Shown piece after piece: positions 26,793-35,076 of a stretch of 64,000 bases of DNA; position 1 is the first letter of the stretch; each line of letters opens with the position of its first letter. The notes under the pieces were generated by a model, which saw only the letters and a program-made list of their open reading frames with translations, had not been told where the DNA came from and searched no databases. The position numbers were made by a program, and so were the translations under genes. Source of the DNA: Halopseudomonas yangmingensis (GTDB lineage: Bacteria; Pseudomonadota; Gammaproteobacteria; Pseudomonadales; Pseudomonadaceae); NCBI RefSeq assembly GCF_900114825.1, contig NZ_FOUI01000008.1, positions 1 through 64,000 of the forward strand, in the 5' to 3' direction.

Positions 26793-28168
26793 GGCGTGGC
26801 TGGCCGCGTTCGCTGGGCCTGCGGCTGCTGCTCGGCAGCCTGCTGTGGGTATTGCTGGCGATTGCCCTGAGTGCCCTGCTGCTGTCATGGCTGTTCGAAC
26901 AGCACCTGACCCGCCAGCTGGATGCCGAGCTGGACCGCCACCTGCACCAGCTGATTGCCAGCCTTGAGCAGCCGGCTGACGGCCCGTTGCAACTGCGCCG
27001 GGAGCTCAGTGACCCGCGTTTCAGCCGGCCTTACTCGGGACTCTACTGGCAGCTCGACAGCCTGCCGGAGCATGCCGGGCTGCCAGCCGTGCAACTCCGT
27101 TCACGCTCGCTGTGGGATATCACCCTGCCCGTGCCGGATGGTTCCGGGATTGCACCTGGCAGCCCAGTCAGTCAGTCATTGCCCGGCCCGCAACAAACCC
27201 AACTGTATGCCCGCGCCCTGCATGCCACGCCGGTACGGCCAGAGCAGCCGGCACTGCTGCTGCGGGTGGCAGCCGATCAGGCACTGCTGGATCAGCCGCT
27301 GCGCCAGTTCAATCGGGTGCTGCTGGCCAGTCTCGCCAGTCTGGCCGGCGGACTGCTGCTGGCAATATTCATCCAGCTGCGGCTGGCGCTGCGTCCGCTG
27401 GCCCGACTGCGCAGCGAGCTGCGCGCCGTGCATGGCGGCCAGCGCCAGCAACTGCTCGGCGACTACCCCAGCGAACTGCAGCCGCTGGTGGATGAATTCA
27501 ATCAGGTACTGCAGGACAACACCGCCAGTATCGAACGGGCACGCACCCTGGCCGGCAATCTGGCGCATGCACTGAAAACCCCGCTGAGCGTGATGCACAA
27601 CGCCGCGCAGGCGAATGACAGCCCCCTGGCACAGCTGTTTCGCAAACAGCTGGCGCAAACCCGCCAGCAGATTGACCACCAACTGGCCAGAGCCAGAGTC
27701 GCCGCCGCGCTGCGCAGTCCGGGCCAACGCACCGCAGTGGAACCGGTGCTGCAATCCCTGCTGCGGGTCATGCGTGCGCTGCATGCCGAACGGGCCCTGC
27801 AGCTTGAACTACAGCCGCCATCAGACGAACTGGCCTTTCGCGGGGAAAGTCAGGACCTGCAGGAAATGCTTGGCAACCTGCTGGACAATGCCTGCAAGTG
27901 GGCCAGCCAGCGAGTACAGGTCAGTGCACACGCTGCACAGGGACAACTGCAGGTGGAGATCGACGATGACGGGCCAGGCATCGCCGAAGCCGCGCTGGAG
28001 AAAGTCATGCAACGGGGCATACGCGCCGACGAGCGCACCCCCGGCAGCGGCCTCGGACTGTCGATCGTCAACGAGCTGGCGCAGATGTATCAGGGCCGGC
28101 TGCAACTGCAGCGCTCACCACTGGGCGGGCTCAGGGCCAGCCTGCGACTGCCGCTCGCCAGTGACTGA
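26789..28168 (+). CDS. Sensor histidine kinase
   Basis: Inner-membrane sensor kinase, 459 residues. Two membrane helices (about 12-34 and 177-199) flank a periplasmic sensor domain of about 140 residues. A HAMP-like linker, a dimerisation/phosphoacceptor domain with His260 (GNLAHALKTPLSVM) and an ATPase domain follow; the ATPase has N-box LLDNACKWA, DDDGPGI and GSGLGLSIV. The layout matches PhoQ/QseC-type kinases with a short sensor. The signal is unknown; the linked PepSY proteins suggest an envelope or metal cue. Confidence 0.94.
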   Translation: MRRGWPRSLGLRLLLGSLLWVLLAIALSALLLSWLFEQHLTRQLDAELDRHLHQLIASLEQPADGPLQLRRELSDPRFSRPYSGLYWQLDSLPEHAGLPAVQLRSRSLWDITLPVPDGSGIAPGSPVSQSLPGPQQTQLYARALHATPVRPEQPALLLRVAADQALLDQPLRQFNRVLLASLASLAGGLLLAIFIQLRLALRPLARLRSELRAVHGGQRQQLLGDYPSELQPLVDEFNQVLQDNTASIERARTLAGNLAHALKTPLSVMHNAAQANDSPLAQLFRKQLAQTRQQIDHQLARARVAAALRSPGQRTAVEPVLQSLLRVMRALHAERALQLELQPPSDELAFRGESQDLQEMLGNLLDNACKWASQRVQVSAHAAQGQLQVEIDDDGPGIAEAALEKVMQRGIRADERTPGSGLGLSIVNELAQMYQGRLQLQRSPLGGLRASLRLPLASD

Positions 28169-28189
28169 CTGGGCGGCAGGTGACGCCGC

Positions 28190-28732
28190 TCAATGGGCCA
28201 GCGGCGGGAAATCGTCGTCGGCGAAGTAGCGCGGATACTTGTCCAGCGCATTCAACAGCACCAGTGCACCAGGGCGCGGATCGGCGCCGGTGTAGGACAC
28301 CTCGGCCATTGCCACGCCGCGCATCAGTTCGGCAATCAGCAGGTGCAGCTGGGCATCGGCGTCCGCCGGCAGCTTGCAGTTGTTGATGATTGTGGCGATC
28401 TGCGCGGTAACTTCCTCACCCAGTGCCTTGTATTCCAGATCACCCAGGCTGTCCTGCTGAATCCCCTCAAGACGACTGGCCAGCGCCGCACGGATACCCA
28501 TCATGCCCTCATGCAGGGCTGCGTCGATCGGCCAGCGCTGGCCGTTGTCGAGCTTCAGCACCAGCCGCTCGGAGGCCAACGTGTAGCCATGCGGATGCGG
28601 CTCGGCACCATCGTCTGAGTGATGCATATGGGCGTCGTGGCCTGACTCGGCATGCACGGCAGTGACAGGCAAACAGGCAAGGCCGAGCAGCAGAGTGCCT
28701 CTGGCCAGCAGATTAAGAGTACGCAGCAACAT
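28190..28732 (-). CDS. Exported histidine-rich protein, function unknown
   Basis: 180 residues from ATG 28732 (GGAG upstream; the longer frame to 28780 is unlikely). A signal peptide (MLLRTLNLLARGTLLLGLACLPVTAVHA) is followed by a His/Asp-rich stretch, GHDAHMHHSDDGAEPHPHGY (about 31-50), that could bind metal. A helical domain follows, with WPIDAALHEGMMGIRAALASRLEGIQ and a single Cys in NNCKLPADADAQLHLLIAELMRG. I do not recognise the family with certainty. It is convergent with the sensor kinase gene. Confidence 0.75.
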   Translation of the reverse strand: MLLRTLNLLARGTLLLGLACLPVTAVHAESGHDAHMHHSDDGAEPHPHGYTLASERLVLKLDNGQRWPIDAALHEGMMGIRAALASRLEGIQQDSLGDLEYKALGEEVTAQIATIINNCKLPADADAQLHLLIAELMRGVAMAEVSYTGADPRPGALVLLNALDKYPRYFADDDFPPLAH

Positions 28733-28816
28733 GGTTGTGGCTCCATCAAGAGGTGGATACGAAAAACCTTCTGGCAGCATACCCTCAGGCCGTGCCGGCG
28801 TCAGCTATCTGCGGCA

Positions 28817-29254
28817 TCAGGTCTCAAGCAGAATGGTTACCGGGCCATCGTTGACCAGATGCACCTGCATGTCGGCACCGAAGCGCCCGCTGGCGACCGG
28901 CGCATGGCATTCTTCAGCACGCGCCAGCATCCAGTTGAACAGCGTCTCGGCCTCGGCCGGCGCGGCGGCAGTCGAGAATCCCGGGCGCAGGCCCTTGCGG
29001 GTGTCCGCCGCCAGGGTGAACTGCGACACCAGCAGCAGGCCGCCACCGATATCGCGCAGTGAACGGTTCATGCGGCCCTGATCATCGGCGAAGACCCGGT
29101 AATCCAGCAGCCGCTGCAGCATTTTTTCCGCCAGCAGCTGGTCATCCCCGGGTTGTACACCAACCAGTACCAGCAGGCCCTGATCGATACGGCCAACCAC
29201 CTCGGCAGCCACCTCGACGCGTGCCGAGCTGACCCGTTGCAGCAATGCCTTCAT
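28817..29254 (-). CDS. dtd: D-aminoacyl-tRNA deacylase
   Basis: Cleaves D-amino acids from mischarged tRNA; 145 residues. It starts MKALLQRVSSARVEVAAEVVGRI and carries both family motifs: SQFTL (about 78-82, in LLLVSQFTLAADTRKG) and the cis-proline NDGPVT (about 136-141). It lies three bases after the pip stop, a conserved pip-dtd pair in Pseudomonas. Confidence 0.97.
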   Translation of the reverse strand: MKALLQRVSSARVEVAAEVVGRIDQGLLVLVGVQPGDDQLLAEKMLQRLLDYRVFADDQGRMNRSLRDIGGGLLLVSQFTLAADTRKGLRPGFSTAAAPAEAETLFNWMLARAEECHAPVASGRFGADMQVHLVNDGPVTILLET

Positions 29255-29257
29255 CGC

Positions 29258-30229
29258 CTACTCCGCCTGTGGCTCCAGATGTAGCAGGCGCCGAGCCATG
29301 GCATCGGTGGCCCTGACCAGCGCATCGGCAATACCTGGCTCCGAGGCGGCATGCCCGGCATCGCGGATGATCTGCAGCTCGCTGGCAGGCCAGCGCCGGT
29401 GCAGCGCCCAGGCGTTATCCAGCGGACAGACCATGTCGTAGCGGCCGTGCACAATCACCCCGGGGATCTCGGCGATACGCGGCATGTTGTCGAGCAACTG
29501 GTTCGGCGTCAGGAAGGAATCGTTGATGAAGTAATGGCACTCGATCCGCGCCAGCGCATAGGCCCGACGTGACTCGGTAAAACGCTCCAGCACCTGGGCG
29601 CTCGGCCGCAGGGTGGCGCAGCGGCCCTCCCACTGTGACCACAGGCGCGCCGCATGCATGCGGCAGATCTCGTCATCCCCGGTCAGCCGGCGATGATAGG
29701 CCGCCACCAGATCGTCATGTTCTTCCTCGGGGATCAGTGACAGGTAATCCTCCCAGTAATCCGGGAAGATCCGGCTGGCGCCCTGCTGGTAGAACCACTG
29801 AATCTCTTCGGGACGACACAGGAAGATACCGCGCAGTATCATCCCCAGTACCCGTTCCGGATGGGCCTGGGCATAGGCCAGCGCCAGGGTAGAACCCCAG
29901 GAACCGCCGAACAGCACCCACTGCTCGATACCCAGATGCTCGCGCAGGGCCTCCATGTCGGCCACCAGATCGGCGGTGGTGTTGTGCTCCAGGCTGGCAT
30001 GCGGGGTCGAACGGCCAGCACCACGCTGGTCAAAGGTGACGATGCGATACAGCGACGGATCGAAAAAGCGCCGGCTCAGGGCATCGCAACCCGCCCCCGG
30101 ACCGCCATGAATAAACACCACCGGCAGCCCATCCGGCTTGCCGCTTTCATCGGCGTACAGCACATGCGGCGGGATGACCGCCAGGTCATGACGGGCGTAG
30201 GGTTTGATCTCCGGGTAGAGCAATTGCAT
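29258..30229 (-). CDS. pip: Prolyl iminopeptidase
   Basis: Alpha/beta hydrolase that removes N-terminal proline from peptides; 323 residues. The start is ATG 30229 with AGGAG seven bases upstream (the longer frame begins with TTG). Visible features are HGGPGAG (oxyanion hole), DQRGAGRS, the nucleophile elbow GGSWGSTLAL, Asp in GRYDMVCP and His in RDAGHAASE. The length matches proteobacterial Pip. dtd follows directly. Confidence 0.96.
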   Translation of the reverse strand: MQLLYPEIKPYARHDLAVIPPHVLYADESGKPDGLPVVFIHGGPGAGCDALSRRFFDPSLYRIVTFDQRGAGRSTPHASLEHNTTADLVADMEALREHLGIEQWVLFGGSWGSTLALAYAQAHPERVLGMILRGIFLCRPEEIQWFYQQGASRIFPDYWEDYLSLIPEEEHDDLVAAYHRRLTGDDEICRMHAARLWSQWEGRCATLRPSAQVLERFTESRRAYALARIECHYFINDSFLTPNQLLDNMPRIAEIPGVIVHGRYDMVCPLDNAWALHRRWPASELQIIRDAGHAASEPGIADALVRATDAMARRLLHLEPQAE

Positions 30230-30314
30230 GTGCAACTCCTGGGACAGCAGCAGTTCAGGTCAGTCACCATAAACCGCCAGAGCCGCCGCTGTCATCCTGA
30301 CTGATGCCGGCAGC

Positions 30315-30899
30315 TCAGCCGCGGATAAACGGCGCCACGCCAATCAGCATCACATGCAGCCACATGGCAAACGCCGCCCAGAACACCACGCCCAGGGTAA
30401 TCGCCAGCGCATCCATGGCCCAACTGCCGGCCGCCGGACTGCGACCAGCCAGACGATCGCGCCGGCGCGATACCACATAGAGCGCCGTAGCCCACACCAG
30501 AAAACCGCCAAACAGCAGCAGATCGGCGAGCATGCCATTCGCCAGCAGGTGCGCCAGCGCCCAGAACTTCACACCCAGCAACATCGGATGGCCAACCCGC
30601 ACTTTCAGCTTCGACATTGGCAGGTAGGTCGCCACCAGCAAAATAAACGCCGGCAGGGTCAGCAGGGAGGCCAGATGCCGGGTCCACATCGGCGGGAAAT
30701 ACAACACCACCGGGTTGTAGCGCGACAGCGCATAGCCCCAGATGATCAGCAACAGGCCCACCAGCGACAACAGGGCATAGATACCCTTCCACGGCAGAAT
30801 ACCAAGACGTTCAATCTGCGCAACGCGCCAGCCTGGCGCCAACAGATTAACCGAATGCACCCCGAGAAACAGCAACAACCCCAGAATCAGAACCAGCAT
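30315..30899 (-). CDS. NnrU-family integral membrane protein
   Basis: Polytopic membrane protein, 194 residues, about six helices. It contains the NnrU/isoprenylcysteine-methyltransferase-like pattern GVHSVNLLAPGWR, GILPWKGIYALLSLVGLLLIIWGY and HPMLLGVKFWALAHLLANGMLADLLLFGGFLVWA. NnrU was first noted near denitrification genes, but its activity is not established, and no nitrogen-oxide gene is present here. It appears to be a single-gene unit. Confidence 0.85.
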   Translation of the reverse strand: MLVLILGLLLFLGVHSVNLLAPGWRVAQIERLGILPWKGIYALLSLVGLLLIIWGYALSRYNPVVLYFPPMWTRHLASLLTLPAFILLVATYLPMSKLKVRVGHPMLLGVKFWALAHLLANGMLADLLLFGGFLVWATALYVVSRRRDRLAGRSPAAGSWAMDALAITLGVVFWAAFAMWLHVMLIGVAPFIRG

Positions 30900-30933
30900 G
30901 GCAACCCCTTGTCGTTATCAGTAAATACGCTTT

Positions 30934-31908
30934 TCAATCTTCCGCCGCGGCAGCGCTGAACGGTCGGGCCCGCAGGGTACCGGCACTGCCCTGCAGCAGC
31001 AAATCATCCTGTCCGTCAAAACCCAGCGACTGCACACCTTCCAACAGTTCCAGCAGCCGCCGCTCCTGCGCCATTACCGGCAACTCGCAACCGCGCATGG
31101 TGGTAGCCGGCGAACTGATGCCCAGGCCCTCGGCACTCAGGGTATAGCGTCCGATAAAATTGTTGCAGGACGCCCGCCCGGCCAGCCGGCCATCGGCAAA
31201 GAACCGCATATTGGCCCGAGATGCCGGCAACGGTGGCTCGCCATCAATCGCCACCACCTGCCACAACACCCCCTGCAGCAGACGCTCGGGGTCGCCACCA
31301 CAGCCGTGCAGGCGCTGCCCGTCCAGCAACAGCGTCACCTGTTGCGGCCTGGGCATACCGGTCATGCTGTCGTGGCAGACCTGCTCGCGCATTTCCAGCG
31401 TCACATCCGCATCGGTCAACACCCGTAGCAGCCCGTTTTCACCCGGTTCGAAGCGGTAGGGCATGGAGCGCGGCTGCGCATCGTCCAGCCGGCTGAGGGT
31501 CAACTCACCGCCCGCCAGTTCAATGGACCAGAAAGGTTCATTACCGGAAGCAACAAAAGGCTCCGCAACAGCGCCAGCCGGCAGGCACACAGGAAAGGCC
31601 TCGCCGGCGAGCTCCAGTTGCCCCTGCTGTCCCTTGCTCCAGAAGGAGGTAGACGGATCACCTTCGGCCTCGAAACGTGCACCCGAGGCGCTGATCACCG
31701 GCAGCAATTGCCGCTGCAAGCCACGCTCTTCGAGCAGTAACAGATCATCGCGGTACTCGATACGGATTGGCAGCCGCCCGCAATACAGCAACTGCGCCTG
31801 TGTCGAGGACTGATCCTTTAGCGCGGCGGTATCCACAGCATCCTGACCGGCGGGCTGACAAGCCGCCAACAACCCACCAGCCAATACCAACAACATTCCT
31901 TTGAACAA
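30934..31908 (-). CDS. Three-domain lipoprotein (MliC-, COG3650- and META/HslJ-like)
   Basis: Lipoprotein, 324 residues, lipobox LLAAC with Cys17. Three segments can be told apart. About 40-110 resembles MliC, the inhibitor of C-type lysozyme (LLYCGRLPIRIEY ... FWSKGQQGQLELAGEAFPVCL). About 115-205 matches the COG3650-type domain (VASGNEPFWSIELAGGELTL ... VCHDSMTGMPRPQQVTLLLDG). About 210-318 is a META/HslJ domain (LQGVLWQVVAIDG ... GRASCNNFIGRYTLS ... ATTMRGCE). Likely an outer-membrane-anchored envelope protein guarding against lysozyme or other stress. The MliC part is the least certain. Confidence 0.82.
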   Translation of the reverse strand: MFKGMLLVLAGGLLAACQPAGQDAVDTAALKDQSSTQAQLLYCGRLPIRIEYRDDLLLLEERGLQRQLLPVISASGARFEAEGDPSTSFWSKGQQGQLELAGEAFPVCLPAGAVAEPFVASGNEPFWSIELAGGELTLSRLDDAQPRSMPYRFEPGENGLLRVLTDADVTLEMREQVCHDSMTGMPRPQQVTLLLDGQRLHGCGGDPERLLQGVLWQVVAIDGEPPLPASRANMRFFADGRLAGRASCNNFIGRYTLSAEGLGISSPATTMRGCELPVMAQERRLLELLEGVQSLGFDGQDDLLLQGSAGTLRARPFSAAAAED

Positions 31909-32063
31909 GACGCCTGCCCTCCGCCTATCAATTCCTGCTAGGGTCGCTGCAACACCCGCCCATTTGCAAGCAATGCCACATGCTGTGACAGAAAATCACT
32001 GGCCGAGCGCACCTGCGGGATGAATGCTGGGCAGATCAACTCGCCATCAGTCCCGGAGCCTGC

Positions 32064-32717
32064 ATGCTGACCCGCTTCAATCCGCGCCTGCCAACCCTGC
32101 TGCTCGCGGGGCTGCTGTTATTGATGTTGGCGGGTGCGCTATTGCCGGTCAGTGTAGCCGATCTGCTGCAGTGGGGCGCCGCACTGGCCAGCCACCCTCT
32201 GGCGCTGCTCGGCATCAGCCTGGGCATGGCATTGCTGATGAGTGTCGGCCTGCCCGGCAGCCTGTGTTTCTGGTTGATCGCGCCTTTCCACCCGCCACTT
32301 GTCAGCGTCCCCATGCTGATGCTGGGCAGCATCCTGGGCGCCGTCGGTGCACGCCGGCTGGGCATGACCTTTGGCGACAACTGGCGACCCGGCAGGGGTG
32401 GACGGCATATCCTGCAACTGCTGGCCCGACGCAGCGATTTTCTCACCCAGTGTGCCATGCGCACCCTGCCCGGCTTTCCCCATGCCTTTATCAATCTTGC
32501 TGCGGGTGTTCTACGCCTGCCGTTGCCCGGCTTTTTGCTGGCAGCACTGATAGGCCTGGGCATCAAATGGAGTGCCTACAGCCATGCGGTGCACGGTCTG
32601 CTGAGTGCCCGTCAGGCCGAAGCGGCACTGGGAGCGGGCACCCTGCTGCCGTTGGCGGCGCTGGCCGGGCTGATGCTGGCTGGAAGCCTGCTGCGCCGCC
32701 TGTGGAAACACGGGTAA
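32064..32717 (+). CDS. TVP38/TMEM64 (VTT-domain) membrane protein
   Basis: Integral membrane protein, 217 residues, with a VTT/DedA-type core. It has an N-terminal helix, LMSVGLPGSLCFWLIAPFHPP re-entrant-like segment, and the conserved Arg/Pro-Gly region TQCAMRTLPGFPHAFINLAAGVLRLPLPGFLLAALIGLGIKW. DedA/VTT proteins include lipid scramblases and flippases needed for membrane potential; the substrate of this one is unknown. It stands alone between the lipoprotein and estA. Confidence 0.82.
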   Translation: MLTRFNPRLPTLLLAGLLLLMLAGALLPVSVADLLQWGAALASHPLALLGISLGMALLMSVGLPGSLCFWLIAPFHPPLVSVPMLMLGSILGAVGARRLGMTFGDNWRPGRGGRHILQLLARRSDFLTQCAMRTLPGFPHAFINLAAGVLRLPLPGFLLAALIGLGIKWSAYSHAVHGLLSARQAEAALGAGTLLPLAALAGLMLAGSLLRRLWKHG

Positions 32718-32849
32718 CTTAAGTATCAAAATGAGACTTAAGCTAGCTTTACCCGTCAATTAAAAATGTTTCAGTCGTTGACAGCACGCAATATCAGAGT
32801 GACTCTAGTGCGCGCTATAAAAACAACAACGCAACGGAGCAGCAACCCA

Positions 32850-34757
32850 ATGTACAACCCACTGAAAACCCTGGCAGCCGCGATTGCCGTGGCCAGCCTG
32901 CCGATGAGCATTTCCGCAGCACCCTACTCGCAACTGATCATTTTTGGTGATTCGCTGAGTGATAGTGGGCAGTTTCCGGATCTAGGTAACCCCTTGTCAG
33001 CCTCAGGCAACCGCTTTACCAACCGCGTAGGCCCAACCTACTCAGCGCAAGAGTCTTTCGGTCAGGTTTCCGTGCAACTGCTGGCCAGCCAGCTTGGTCT
33101 TCAAGCGTTGCCATCAGCACCCGCCAGAGTCGGTGGAAGCCCGACTCCCGGGGGTACCAACTACGCTGTTGGTGGATATACAACTGACCAAATCCGCGAT
33201 TCCATCACCACCGCAATGTCTGTTCCGGCGCCCGCTCCTGTCATCCCAGGAGCACGCCTTGGCTATCTGGCAGAGTTTGGCCGTGCTGACCGCAATGCCC
33301 TGTTCTATATCAATGGTGGTGGCAACGATGTTATCCAGTCACTGCTTGGAGCACCCTTTGATCCAACTCTGTCTGCAGCCGCACTGGTTAGTGGCGTAGC
33401 TGCCCTTCAGCAAGCCGGTGCCAGGTACATTGTGGTATCGGATCTACCGGACGTGGGCCCTACTCCCTTTGCTACGGCATGGGGTCAACGCACCCTTGGA
33501 TCGAACAATTCAGCCAATTTCAATCGGGAACTGGACCAGCAACTGGCCGCATTGGGCGGTAATATCCTGCGTCTTAACTTCAATGGCCTGCTTACAGAGG
33601 TCTATGCCGATCTCGAGAGCTTTGGTTTCGCAAACATTGATCAGACCAGAACATGCTTCACAAGCTGCGGTACTAGCGTCGGACCGGAGTTACGAGACAC
33701 CGTCTTTGGCTTAGGCGGCACCTCACCCAACCCTGACCGACTGATATTCAATGATGACGTACACGCGACCAATGCCGTCCAGCGGCTGACTGCAGACTAT
33801 ATGTATGCCATCCTCGCCGCCCCTGCTGAAATCACCCTGCTGCCGGAAATGGGACTGGCCAGCCTGACCAGCCACCAGCAGCACCTGCAGAGCCAGTGGC
33901 AAACCCAGCGCGGCAACTGGCAGGAAACCGGTAAGTGGAACGGCTTTGTGGCCGGCGGCGCAATGCGCAATGACTTCAAAAATGCCCAGGTCACGCCCTC
34001 CGCTGATGGCAAGGGCACCCAACTGACCCTCGGCAGCAGCTACCGGCTGGATGACAACTGGCGTCTGGGTCTGGCCGTTGGCCTGCAACGTCAGAAGCTC
34101 GACACAGCCAGCAAGTCCACCTATGAACTGGACAGCTACCTGCTGACCGGCTTTGCCCAATACCAGCGCGAGCGCGCCTGGGCCGATGCCAGCCTCAGCT
34201 ACGGCCATCTCGACTACAGCGATCTGAAGCGCCAGTTCGCCCTGGGCATCACCCAGCGCGCGGAAAAGGGTGACACTGACGGCAGTCTGCTGGCGTTCTC
34301 TGCCCGCGTCGGTTACGACCTGGCCAACCCGGGTACCGGCTGGCAGGTCAGCCCCTTCATCAGCGCCGACATCGCCAAGGTTGACGTAGACGGCTATCGC
34401 GAAGCTGGCACCCGCTCCACCGCCCTGTTCTATGGCGACCAGCAGCGTGACAGCCAGCGCCTTGGTCTGGGTGTGCAAATGAAGCGTCAGCTTAACCAGC
34501 AGACCGCCTGGCACGCCGAACTGGCCACCGAGCGCGAAATGAAGGACGACCCCACTCATGTTCGCACTGGCCTGGTCAGCCGCCCCGGCAACAGCGCCAG
34601 CCTGCCTGGCTACATGCCCGAGAAGTCCAACCTGACCGGCGCCGTAGGCATCACCCACGACCTCGGCAACGAGCTGCAGGTCGGCGCCAGCTACCACTTC
34701 CGTGGCACCGACGACCGCCAGCATGGCCTGAACCTGTCGCTGGGCTGGAACTGGTAA
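32850..34757 (+). CDS. estA: Autotransporter GDSL esterase (EstA-like)
   Basis: Surface-anchored esterase, 635 residues from ATG 32850. A signal peptide (about 1-25) is followed by a GDSL/SGNH hydrolase passenger (about 26-330) with Ser35 in FGDSLSDSG, the GGGNDV Asn block and the Asp-x-x-His block ending at His305 (NDDVHATNA). A type V autotransporter barrel (about 360-635) ends in LNLSLGWNW, an aromatic C-terminus for outer-membrane assembly. This is the EstA architecture of Pseudomonas, linked there to rhamnolipid production and motility. Codon use in the passenger is visibly less biased than in the barrel. Own terminator at 34781. Confidence 0.92.
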   Translation: MYNPLKTLAAAIAVASLPMSISAAPYSQLIIFGDSLSDSGQFPDLGNPLSASGNRFTNRVGPTYSAQESFGQVSVQLLASQLGLQALPSAPARVGGSPTPGGTNYAVGGYTTDQIRDSITTAMSVPAPAPVIPGARLGYLAEFGRADRNALFYINGGGNDVIQSLLGAPFDPTLSAAALVSGVAALQQAGARYIVVSDLPDVGPTPFATAWGQRTLGSNNSANFNRELDQQLAALGGNILRLNFNGLLTEVYADLESFGFANIDQTRTCFTSCGTSVGPELRDTVFGLGGTSPNPDRLIFNDDVHATNAVQRLTADYMYAILAAPAEITLLPEMGLASLTSHQQHLQSQWQTQRGNWQETGKWNGFVAGGAMRNDFKNAQVTPSADGKGTQLTLGSSYRLDDNWRLGLAVGLQRQKLDTASKSTYELDSYLLTGFAQYQRERAWADASLSYGHLDYSDLKRQFALGITQRAEKGDTDGSLLAFSARVGYDLANPGTGWQVSPFISADIAKVDVDGYREAGTRSTALFYGDQQRDSQRLGLGVQMKRQLNQQTAWHAELATEREMKDDPTHVRTGLVSRPGNSASLPGYMPEKSNLTGAVGITHDLGNELQVGASYHFRGTDDRQHGLNLSLGWNW

Positions 34758-34780
34758 GGAACTGCTTCACATTCGGTATT

Positions 34781-34809
34781 AAAGGGCGACCAGCGGTCGC
34801 CCTTTTTTT
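34781..34809 (+). terminator. Intrinsic terminator of estA
   Basis: GGGCGACC and GGTCGCCC pair around AGC, flanked by AAA and followed by seven T. Textbook rho-independent terminator 24 bases after the estA stop. Confidence 0.95.
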
Positions 34810-34891
34810 GTGCACAATCAATTCCCTGGCCAGCAAAATGCCGCTATGCTCAAACAGACTGGTGCTGGCCGACTCTTGCGTTGTGCGCACC

Positions 34892-34909
34892 TGTCTACCA
34901 CGGTAGACA
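34892..34909. promoter_or_regulatory. 18-base palindrome upstream of the poly-glycine lipoprotein
   Basis: TGTCTACC-AC-GGTAGACA has perfect 8-base arms. It lies about 168 bases before the lipoprotein start, and TATACT (34921-34926) follows 11 bases later as a possible -10. It looks like a dimeric regulator site; the regulator is unknown. Confidence 0.5.
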
Positions 34910-35076
34910 TACGACTGTTTATACTCCGGGGTGATCCAGGGCTTGCCCCGGCAAAATCTGATACCGACCAGCCATTACTGGCGGTGTAACGATATCTGCC
35001 TGCAGTAAAACTGCACCATCAGGCACAAAGCACACGCTGAAGCGTGGTAACAACATAGCCTTACAAGGAAAAGTGC

